From Anisakis pegreffii (taxonomy: Eukaryota; Nematoda; Chromadorea; Rhabditida; Anisakidae): 64,000 nucleotides of DNA. Made by a program: the position numbers and the translations under genes. Shown piece after piece: positions 54,926 through 64,000 of this stretch. The notes under the pieces were generated by a model. It did not search any database, was not told the DNA's origin, and saw nothing but the letters and a program-made list of their open reading frames with translations. Within the stretch, counting starts at the first letter, position 1. Each line of letters starts with the position of its first letter. Location: positions 28,331-92,330 of the forward strand of contig JAPYMA010001235.1 of assembly GCA_035041965.1 (NCBI GenBank), in the 5' to 3' direction.

Positions 54926-56474
54926 TTGGGTAATTTGGGTAATATGTGACGATCAACGCAAATTGATGTCAAACTTATTGTACGATCAATATCTAAAAAA
55001 TTGCGACTGAAATAAAGTTGAATATGTGAAGAATATTCGGTAATTGCTCAACACAAATGAATGCTTCCTGGAAAACCGTCCATAAGACATGCCCATAAGC
55101 ATTTGTGTGTCGGCTTAATTGTGAATCGGGAATAAATAGCCGTTTCAATTGCTAATTCCTTTATGTATTGTGCGAATGTGCTATGAGAAACGTCAATTTG
55201 CACGTATGGTAAATGCATTATCACCTACTTTGCTCCAATGAATATCGTTCATTAAACTCAGATTATCCACTTGGTTGATGAATTACATATATTGATTAAT
55301 ATGTTCGATGAAAGGGTTTGTTCGGCCTATCGGAAAAGTGTTGACAGCTCGAAAGTTCGGAGCGGCCTGAGCTTGAGTTTAAACTCAGCCTCAGGACTCA
55401 GAACCATATAGACCGAGAATCGCATTCGCCCTAGCCCCATGCTTATACCCATGCTCAAACTCCGGTCGTTCATCAATTCAACAACAGTACTCACGAGTAT
55501 TTCATTCAAATGTCAACAATTTTCAGTGATACCGTTTTTTCACCATAGATTTTTATCATTTCCAATCGATCCGCCTGATTTCATCTTCGAACAGTGACAA
55601 TTCTTCGATCAAAAATGAAGACAAAGCAATTTGCATCGATGGGTAACAATATTTTGTTGACAAGAATACCATGAATTCAACTGGATGCCGTTCGAGTGAA
55701 GAAATATTCGTTCTTGGCAATCATATGAATGAAAACAGATATAATGAAACTAATGCCCAAATTCGATCTAAACTATTCAACAATTCATTTTCTCATCAGT
55801 TGATAAACTCATTTAACCTAAATCAATTAGTGCAAAGTGTGAATATTTCATGTTTTCATTATGTGAGTGTAATAAAATCAACACGCAACGTTGACGTCAG
55901 CATTTCAACGAATCACTTCAGATGTATAAAGCGAACAATCTTCGTTTTCATCTGAATCTCTTCAGTCCAACGCATATATCTACGAATGCGTTCGCTTCTG
56001 AAGCCGCAGCTCGATCGAGTCATAGCGATGACGATGATGATGTTTACTTAGCCTAAGCCAACTAGGCCATTCTACCTACATTGTTCAGCGCAAATCAGGC
56101 CTAGTCAGACCAGATGACGAGAAGCACTAGACGGATCGATTGTTGAAAGGCGTGCGTCGAGTTTCATTCGTTCATGCTTCGCTCTAATTCCATGCCCTGC
56201 AGTCATGCATGCTGAGTTGTAAGCAGTAGCAGGCTGGCAGCAGCATCTATAGAATTAATTCAGTCGTCACATCCAGCGACGCACATACCCGCTTGTTGCT
56301 CTCTCATCTGACTCCCCGACCGCTCTAGGCTATATCCATCCATCCATCCATCCATCTCAACAACAATAACACAAAGCGTTGCTACCACGTAACCGATAAT
56401 TTTCGCTAGACCTGCTTACCATATAGAATCATTCTAATAGCTGATTGTTATTGTCGGTGTTATTTGATAAGAAT

Positions 56475-59300
56475 ATGTTCATGCGAAATGGAAAAGCGAT
56501 AATCGCATCATCCTCATCACTATCCTCGGCACTTTTGATCAGCGCAACTCTCCTATCAGTTGCTAGTATCGCAAATGCTATCGATATCACACAACAGGTT
56601 TGATTTGTTCTGTATGAATATTATGCATGCATGAGTGAATGACTCTGGATGAAAAATATTCGAGGTTGTGCGAATTCTTCCACTGAGCTCAAATATCCAA
56701 ATATGATCCAATCAAGTGATCGATCAAAATGGTGTTCAGGTGAACTGAACAATGTTTCTAAGTGAAATCTTTCTATTACGCGTCGTTCATGAAATGTTTC
56801 CATATTTCAGGGATTTTCCGACTTTATCGGTTTGATGTCGCGTGATGCCGAAACGTTACCAGGCCCACTCGCCTTCGGGCACAAATTTATGACTGGTACT
56901 CATTTTTTATTATTCACCGTTCAAACTGATTACTATGATCCGAGAATAATCGAATATTTTTTGTTCGGGTCACTTTTGCTATCAACGATCCAATAAGTTT
57001 TTGAAAGCTTTTGAAAGGGAGGCGGAAAGTGGAGTTCCAGGGTATTAAGGAAGTGCGAAAGTTTTCGATTAGCTAAAAAATGAGAGTGCAGTTGTAGAGG
57101 CTCAGTTGCAATTCAGAAGGTATATAGTCTGACTGGACATCTCGTTCATACCGTAAAACTCTATTCATTAATTCGGTGTGTTGATCAAGCATAAACTGTT
57201 AGAGGAACTCAGGAAGTACCGTTTTCAAGCTGTTATCATGTTTGATTGCTATCGATGGTTGAATCTTAGCGATTACCTTGACATCTTTTGTCAAGGTAAT
57301 CGCTAAGAGTTTGTTCAATTTGCGCAGATTCTGAGCTGTTGTGTTCTAGCGTGCGAACTCCGAGAGTTATGGCTGTACTTATGAAAACAACTCCACGTTA
57401 TCGAACTGTGAGAAGCATCAAATCTGAGCCCTTAGTACTTTCAGATCTTATTATCAGCGTGATATTTCATGATCCTTTCTTATCAGACATTTCTTCTTCT
57501 TCTTCAGTAATCATCTAATTATGTGGAAGAAAATTTCTAATTTGGCGAGAAAATGTTTCATGCATTCACCTCTAATTTTTATCACTCGCTGGTTTTGTAT
57601 ACGCTGAACTCCTTAGGACATATCCTTATATGTCCAGCGTAATTTCAACTTAATGAATTTGTTGGCTCCTGCTGTTGAATATATATTGTACAAGCCTAGT
57701 CAAGTATTCAGTCTTACAATTAGTTTGTCGATAGTGATGAATTCTTAGATCTTTAATTCGTACAGTTTTTTTTACTTGTTGATTTCAAATTATTCCTTTG
57801 TTTATTATTTATTATACTAAAAACAAGAACACTAAATTTCAGCCCAATCCAGCTCATCTTAAGCCTCAAACTAAGAATAAACCCCCAGTTGACGATGAGA
57901 TCTAACTTTAAGAGGATATCAACGCTAACTATTAAGTCTGTTCCTACAGACTGTTCATCATATTCTGATCATACCATGTGTGACAGTTCAGTCGTGCCTG
58001 GCAATTATATATGTATCTCTATCAAACGATAAAAGACTGTGCGGCACATAATGAGAACTTATTTAAGAAAGAATATCAAAGAACGAAAAATGCATTCAAC
58101 AATATAGTGAATCGCATCATGGAATGAGAAAAGATTAGTGAACAATGCAAAAGAATGAGAAAATTTGTCAAATTCCCTAGTGACTCTAACAGAGAATGAG
58201 AAATTCGTTGCTGAGCTCATAAAACTGACTGAGACATTCAGCAATATTGCAATATTCTCGGATAACACAAAAACTTTGATCGCTAAGGAATTCATTCGCT
58301 GGCAAAACCCATGCTGATGTCACAAGTCTTATAGATATGCCGTTTCAATAGTAAATGCAAACGAATGTGCACATTCAATCGAAGTAAAGTGCATTAGTAT
58401 TCGTGATTAAGTTTGTGGTTTCGTGATCGAATGTTTAAAGATCAACGAGTAACTAATTTTTTGTTTGATGTTTTCAGGTGGCGCAGGTGAAGGCTCTCAA
58501 CAACTTCGACCTGAATCGGAATTCGAACAACGCGAACAAGTAAGCCTTTAGGCTGATTCTCAGTTCCACTTGAATCGTTGATGAATGCAATAAATGAATA
58601 AAATTTTGTATCGATTGCATCTGAAAGCACAGATACAATTTCAGGTGAAAAGCGATAACGTATTGCCAGCGTATTGTGAGCCACCGAATCCGTGTCCAGT
58701 TGGTTATACGGCAGTTGATGGATGCTTGGAAGAGTTCGAGAACTCAGCTGAATTCTCGAGAAACTATCAGTCGAGTCAAATTTGCATCTGTGATCAAGAA
58801 CATATGTTCAAGTGAGTCAGCGTTCATTCAGTTTTTGAGGTTCTTTTGAGAAATTCCATTAATATTTCGTGGTTTGTGTGCGTGATATGCTGATGTTTTA
58901 ATATCATTGTCTAACAATATTATGTCCAACAATATGGTGTATGAATTGCAGTTGTCCAGCTAAAGGAACTGATGAATTGGAAGAAAGTCTTCAGAGTATT
59001 CTCGATGAAAATGGATTTCACAAGAACTTAATCGCGAAGAAATTTCACGAGAAACGTGAAAGTTTCATGGTTTGTTTCATTTTCAGTGTTGTTTTCAGTT
59101 TTTATTCATATTTTATTCGATCAAGTCCATAATTTTGAACTTTAGCGATCAGTCACGCGTTTGTATTGCAGGAACCAAGGAGAAAGAAACGATCAGTAAG
59201 AAATGTGAACGAAAAGGATACTGTCCGAGCCAAAAATCCGTATCTTCAAGGAGAACCACTGAAAACGGTATCCAAAAAGGACGGTAGAAACATTTGGTGA
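56475..59300 (+). CDS. sbt-1: Neuroendocrine protein 7B2, PC2 chaperone/inhibitor
   Basis: 7B2 escorts pro-PC2 (worm EGL-3) through the secretory pathway and so enables neuropeptide maturation. Six exons: 56475-56597, 56811-56895, 58478-58539, 58645-58811, 58952-59069, 59172-59300; 227 residues. A signal peptide ends near residue 35 (SVASIANA). Family blocks are all present: LPGPLAFGHK, then the GGAGEG stretch formed across an intron, DNVLPAYCEPPNPCPVGYTA and CICDQEHMFNCPAKGTDE (junction-spanning), with the conserved cysteines. A furin-type site PRRKKRS (187-193) releases the C-terminal inhibitory peptide, which keeps NPYLQGEPLKTVSKKDG with its Lys-Lys pair. Length and motifs fit an intact protein. 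The 1.6-kb second intron holds a perfect hairpin. Expression in neurons and gland cells is expected from the family. Confidence 0.96.
57264..57308 (+). repeat. 20-bp perfect hairpin in 7B2 intron 2
   Basis: Arms 57264-57283 and 57289-57308 are exact reverse complements (the sequence CTTAGCGATTACCTTGACA pairs with TGTCAAGGTAATCGCTAAG, plus one closing T-A pair). The loop is TCTTT. Seen directly. Confidence 0.9.
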
Positions 59301-59599
59301 AGAGTTATATTTCGACGATGGATTCAGTACTAAAGAATCGTCGAATCGAAGCAATCATAATTTTGTGATCTTATAGCGTTATCAGCACCACCATCACCCT
59401 CGTGATCACGATCCAACTTATCGTATTTTCAAATCGTTATCAATACCAACCTAATATTGTACCCATACTTCCTTAAATGTTACCTGTAAAAGTATCCGAC
59501 TGTACATCGCTTGGAAGCGTTGCCCTGAATTATTTATTCATAAATTTCATTACTATTTTCAAGAGTTCTATCTGTGTCAATGAAGTTGTATAATTTTTC

Positions 59600-59605
59600 A
59601 ATAAA
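59600..59605 (+). terminator. Poly(A) signal AATAAA of 7B2
   Basis: The AATAAA closest after the 7B2 stop codon, about 300 nt downstream; it would give a 3' UTR of roughly 320 nt. Confidence 0.5.
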
Positions 59606-60752
59606 AATTCTATGGATAAATACGATTGAACTGTTTGATATTTATTCACATCTTTATCGAATCATTCAAAAATGCGAATAAAATTTCGACATAAGCACTC
59701 ACTCATTATAAGGTTTATCCATTTACTCATGAATATTATACTTTCCCTAATATTCATACTGTATGGGTTCTTCGTACACAAACAGTTGTACGTATAATTC
59801 AACGAAAGCAACAAAAACAGAACACATTGTTGACTGCATCATATTCAGTTTCATTGCTGCTTCAATTAAGGCATTCGTCTTAATCCAAGCAGCAGAGGAT
59901 TGCTTCCAATTGAGGCGTTTCTGCATTCAAAAGACAAAAGTAATGCGAATTCAAATTTCAAAATGTTTATGATGATGATGAAAGGTGACCATAAAGTATA
60001 TGCAAGATGGCCTCAGGTGGTCACAACAACAAAAGGGAAAAGACACACAGGGAGATGCAATGCCTTGAAGCGATATCTTCGAGCTTTGGCTAGTATGTGC
60101 TGTCCTTGTCAACATTCAATGACGATGCTATTGAGCAATGGGAACAATACGCTGATAGCAATGAGTTGATAACGTACGCTCATACAACTAATAACCAAGA
60201 ATCGACAACAGATAAATTTTGGTTTTTCGTAATCTATCAGAAGTAAATCCTAATCGTCGAAAACATTTGTCCTATCGTATAAAAGACGACTACAACCACC
60301 AGTGCCTTCACACTTGCTCATTGCAGCAACATTCACTGGTAATACCAAACCGATTTAGTGGTGTGGTTTCATTCCAACAACCAACTTGTTATCGATATTC
60401 ATCGTGATAGCAGTTTCATGCTTTGTCTTCAACGGAACGGATGGTTTGTTGTGAACGTGACGGGGATTCGACTCTTTTGGTGGAGTTATCAGCGCTTCTT
60501 CACCGGGTTTGAATTTCCGTCATGACACAATTCGGAGATCGTCTCGTCATATTCAAGTATTATTCAAGTTGCTATTCATTTACCACCAACCAAACTGTCA
60601 TCGTCTTCAGAATGCTCGTCAATATGGACTGCTCTCTGATGAGCTAGATTCATCGATTGGTAACCTGGTGCATCGGAAAGCAATCTGTATCGTGACGAAG
60701 TGATAGCCCAATCCTATTCAATGCTTCAGTGTTCAACGAGGTCAGAGGTGGC

Positions 60753-61393
60753 GTTTCTCAGTATTGTCAAATTGTAATTGTATGCAAATTTGGCACGCCA
60801 GAGGAACGTCATCCTGTCTTCCACTGATCACGTAATCGCATATTCAACACCAACCCAAACCTTCAGAAAGATCCTTGACAGGGGTTCAGTCTCCAGGTGA
60901 AGTGGTTTATCTGAGTGAATTCTTCACCGGGCATGAATCTCTGTCAAGCTTCTTTGGTCATCATCGTTCAATCGTGTTATACGACAACTATTCACCTGAA
61001 CTGTTCTATTCTAACGGTGGTCTATTCAGCTGGCATTGTTGTTGGAAACGTTTCTCGGTTTTGCTAAATTGTAATTTTATGCAAATTTGGCACGCCAGAG
61101 GAACGTTTGCAGCTAACAAAGAAAATGCAACGAGCGAGGTATCCATGACAATACTGAATTACCGCCTAATTGGTATTCAGATGTTTCATGGAACTGATTT
61201 CAAATTCGTTGAATATTTCAAAGAATTCATTATCTGTTCCAATTCATCATTCCAATAATTCATTATGAGTTCGGATTCAACGAGTTCATTACTGGTCAAA
61301 CTCACTCGATGAACTTACGAGATGGCTATTCGAGTCGTTTCTCGGCACTGTCAAATTGATCAAGTTCAAATGATTTGGCACGCTCGAGGAACG
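60753..61393 (+). repeat. Degenerate tandem repeat, about 290-bp period
   Basis: Three copies of a 56-bp core (60753-60808, 61050-61105, 61337-61393) reading GTTTCTC, TGTCAAATTG, then TTTGGCACGCCAGAGGAACG, spaced 297 and 287 bp. Sequence around CTTCACCGGG (60497, 60923) is also repeated, so the unit is larger than the core. No protein or element recognised. Confidence 0.7.
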
Positions 61394-61877
61394 CCTTCGT
61401 TAGCCTCCGTTAATCCTCTCCGTAAATAATCCAATCCAAAAAATAACAAATAATATCCTTACATTAGAATAATATTTGTGAAGTGTCATATTCTGTTCGA
61501 CTGCTTAATGCAATTAACTGCAATACGGAGTCACGAATGGAATTGTGAGCTAACTCTGAGAAACACTTTTCAACAACAACGAGAATATTATTATTATTTT
61601 GTATTCTTGATTAAATCGTTCATGTCATTAGAGTTCAATTAATCGTTTCATATGCCATTAAGAGTTGGATATTATTATTATTATCAACGAGAACGTTATC
61701 ATTATCATGAGCTGTGCGTATCTCAGAGCTAGTTTTCATTTTCTATTCGGTTTTCTTTTTAACAATTAATTCCTTTCATATGGCATTAGGAGTTGGGAGA
61801 GTGTCGGTGTATTGTCTGTCGTCTTTATAATCTAGCAATCGCATAAGATTTCGAAAGTAATTGCTCATCAGCAGCAA

Positions 61878-62041
61878 TGTGCAATGCGATTCGTGGCGAC
61901 TTCACCGCTGGTGGATGTCGTTTGTTATTGGTGCAATGTGTGATATTCAAACGTTCTATAATTCTTTTTGTTCAATTTTCAGCCCTGGCACACTCGACGA
62001 ATGCCTAGAGCATGACTATTCAGAGCTGTGTGATTCGGATA
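61878..62041 (+). pseudogene. Exon-like Cys-rich fragments
   Basis: Two stretches with splice-like borders. 61878-61933, after CAG, reads MCNAIRGDFTAGGCRLL in one frame. 61981-62041, after TTTTCAG and before AG/GTGTAATC, reads GTLDECLEHDYSELCDSDR. The Cys spacing suggests a small extracellular domain, but no start, signal peptide or consistent phase was found. It could be the end of a gene upstream of NOC3 or a relic. Confidence 0.2.
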
Positions 62042-62090
62042 GGTGTAATCCCAGTGGAATATCGGTGATTGTTATTCATTTCACATAAAA

Positions 62091-62098
62091 TTTTACAG
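62091..62098 (+). promoter_or_regulatory. Possible trans-splice acceptor before NOC3
   Basis: TTTTACAG lies directly against the ATG of NOC3 with no 5' UTR between them. In nematodes this is the usual look of a spliced-leader acceptor. Inference from position and sequence only. Confidence 0.55.
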
Positions 62099-64000
62099 AT
62101 GGGTAAAGGTGCCAAGCAACAGAAAGCCGTTACCAAGATCAAAAACAAGCAAAACAAGAAAGTCATTCAAAAAATAAAGACTTTAAAAAAGAAAGGCAAA
62201 TTGAAACGTCATGTATTCGAAGAATATCGAGATATCGACGCCAGGAAACACGCCGCAGCTCGACAAAAAATTGCTGATGTGAGTGTTAACGTTTCCTTAT
62301 TTTTCTGCATCCATTAGTTTTGATCTGCCATGTATTAACACGATCTTGATCTATCAGATGATCTATTGTTGAATGATCAAATGATCTACATTTGATCTCC
62401 GAAATCATATGTGCCTTACTGGTACATGGTAAATCTGTTTTGAATTATCAGAAAGTTTTGATGAAGATATCATTGAATAAGCAGATGAAAGATAACAGTG
62501 AAAGAGACCGAAACCAATGATCCAATAAAAGCTCTTGCAATAGCATCACCTAGGAGATTATGGAAATAATAAATTTCATTTTAATGGTAACAATAGGTCG
62601 AAGAAGATTGGAAATATGACAGAGCATTTAAAGAGGCGAACGATGATGATGACGATATCCTGCCGTTGGATATGCTCGATGCGGATATTGATTGGGAAAA
62701 TAGCGCATTTGCAAGTAAAATGAAACGAATCAAAATTGGTATTGATATCCTAAATTATTCATTTGATTGAGTGAATGTTAAATAAGGCACACATAAAGAG
62801 TTTTACGGTTGCTTGTACGATTCTTAAGAAATGTTGAGTTGTTGATATTTGAATTTGGTTTGCAAAAAAATTGGGAATTTCGATTCAGAGTAAAATCAGA
62901 GTAGAAGTTAATAATTTTTTATATGCCAAGAATAATTTTAATACTGGAAGGTATGATTATAAAAAGCTGCATTATTTAATGATGCGCTTATGATTTGGAT
63001 AAGCAGATGAAAGATAAACATTAATACCAACCGGAATGCTTGATTTGGTGTTGTCGAATCATGAATCAATTGGTCGGTATGAAGTGAAATGAATTGCTCT
63101 AATGATTTGTTTAATACTTGAAGAAATGGAAGAAGACGGTAATGATGAAACAAACAATGATGATTTGGAACTGAAACCAAGGCATTTCGAAGGAGAACTC
63201 GATAGTGATCAAATTGAATTGTTACCGATTAAAATTGATGGCAAATTGGTGAAACGATCCCGAAAAATTAGTGAAGAGTTAAACGGTGAGGATTGGATTT
63301 TGGATTATTAACTCCGTGTTATATATCCTCACAGTAATACCATCTTGTGTAAATTATTATTCATTCGTGTCATTACATTGTTAAGATCATGCAAGCTTAT
63401 TGAAATCAGTATCTTATCGATCGAATAACATGAAAATAGTTACTTAAAAAGATGCCAAAAGTTAGCATTGAATTGCTTAATTATAAGCGACTTTAGATGA
63501 TGACAGTGAAAGCGGCGATAAAAAAGTTGGAGAAGAGTGGAAAGAGGATGACTTATCGGGATTGAGCGCAGTTGAATTAATGAGGAAACGAAACGAAATG
63601 ATTGAAACGGCGAAACAAGAAATTAGTGACATTGCATTGAATCTACTAGCACAACCACAACAACAGGTCTTTTCAGTTCTTTCTTGACAAATCCTTTCTC
63701 ATTTTCCATTTATATTCATGAACTGTTACTGTAAATCCACATGCAACACAAATATTCGTTTCGTTAGATTCTAATATGTAATTCTAATATGTAATTAAAG
63801 AAATTTCAATGTGGTGAGTTCGATTGTATGAAAAATCAAAAATTCATTCGTTCAGATCGATAGACTCCGCGTGTTGATAGGACTGTGTAAGGGTGAGAGG
63901 ATCCATTCATTGATACGCGAAACTGTTCAAAAATTAGCGATTGCGTCAACAGTTGAAGTGTTCGTCGATATTATTCCCGGTTATGCGATCAGGTTTGCAT
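62099..64000 (+). CDS. NOC3L: Nucleolar complex protein 3 (NOC3), 5' part
   Basis: NOC3 works with NOC2 in maturation and intranuclear transport of pre-60S ribosomes, and in yeast also in replication initiation. Five exons are visible: 62099-62278, 62597-62738, 63124-63285, 63497-63666 and 63856-63992; the next donor (AG/GTTTGC) is at 63993 and the gene leaves the window. The 263 residues seen begin with a Lys-rich nucleolar-type region ([20 protein letters not shown]). An acidic stretch ([19 protein letters not shown]) and a second acidic linker follow. The NOC3 N-terminal domain then starts with [14 protein letters not shown] and [12 protein letters not shown], the segment that makes the assignment secure. 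All junctions keep phase. The start Met sits right after a TTTTACAG acceptor. Confidence 0.93.

Larger units (their letters stand above)
47329..56474. other. 9-kb intergenic region between Numb and 7B2
   Basis: The two genes point away from each other, so both upstream regions are here. No exon chain recognised. It contains (AAT)n low complexity at 49676-49800, mobile-element copies at 52993-53120 and 54651-54925, (CA)n at about 53827-53848, (CATC)n at 56336-56357, and degenerate GCTTGAGCTT tracts near 48410, 51090 and 55365. About 56000-56340 is richer in GC and lies just upstream of 7B2. Confidence 0.55.
59301..62098. other. Spacer between 7B2 and NOC3
   Basis: 3' UTR of 7B2, then a degenerate tandem repeat (60753-61393, separate entry) and exon-like Cys-rich stretches at about 61878-62041. 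No complete gene could be built. Confidence 0.5.

Noticed and set aside
56045..56075. Telomere-like GCCTAA
   Set aside because: Single copies only; no array of the nematode TTAGGC unit anywhere in the window.
59763..60700. Several plus-strand ORFs of 60-90 codons after 7B2
   Set aside because: No consistent phases, splice sites or motifs; they fall in the 7B2 3' flank and the degenerate repeat region.

Overview
This window is nuclear DNA of a nematode. The evidence is the AT-rich sequence, the many small exons with short introns, a spliced neuroendocrine 7B2 gene, a worm-type TTBK/CK1 kinase, a worm-type tyrosine phosphatase, secreted histidine acid phosphatases, and a trans-splice-like acceptor directly against the start codon of one gene. 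Around a third of the 3' splice sites I could place end in AAG (often TTGAAG or TTAAAG) rather than the TTTTCAG usual in Caenorhabditis, so I infer a nematode outside that genus. No bacterial, viral, tRNA or rRNA genes were recognised.

Layout. (1) 1-9555: a head-to-tail duplication of about 5.2-5.3 kb, each copy holding a ten-exon histidine acid phosphatase gene on the minus strand. Copy 1 (236-3462) is intact. Copy 2 (5568-8695) has lost a splice donor and gained one base in the next exon, and the two changes can cancel. (2) 10698-12711 minus: the peroxisomal import docking protein PEX14. (3) 14438-23763 minus: a large gene of unknown function built from four tandem copies of an exon cassette (A-B-C) with the same intron phases in every copy; this is the strongest candidate for something undescribed. 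(4) 25592-27666 minus: a classical short-chain dehydrogenase/reductase. (5) 29057-31557 minus: a protein tyrosine phosphatase, arranged divergently from (6) 33245-34754 plus: a TTBK/CK1-like kinase. (7) 37195-47328 minus: Numb, with an extra N-terminal exon 4.5 kb upstream that splices in frame. (8) 47329-56474: about 9 kb without a recognisable gene. (9) 56475-59300 plus: 7B2 (SBT-1), the chaperone/inhibitor of proprotein convertase 2. (10) 62099-63992 plus: the first five exons of nucleolar complex protein NOC3, running off the window.

A family of about 280-300 bp non-autonomous mobile elements is scattered through introns and intergenic DNA (six sites). Two copies are flanked by direct repeats of 11 and 13 nt, one by a 9-nt direct repeat, and one site is a fold-back pair. 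Two strong hairpins lie in introns of the kinase and 7B2 genes. The genes do not form a pathway. The closest links are the divergent phosphatase/kinase pair, both of worm-expanded families, and the two acid phosphatase paralogues.

All exon borders were deduced by eye from GT/AG sites, reading phase and protein-family fit. No transcript data or database search was used.
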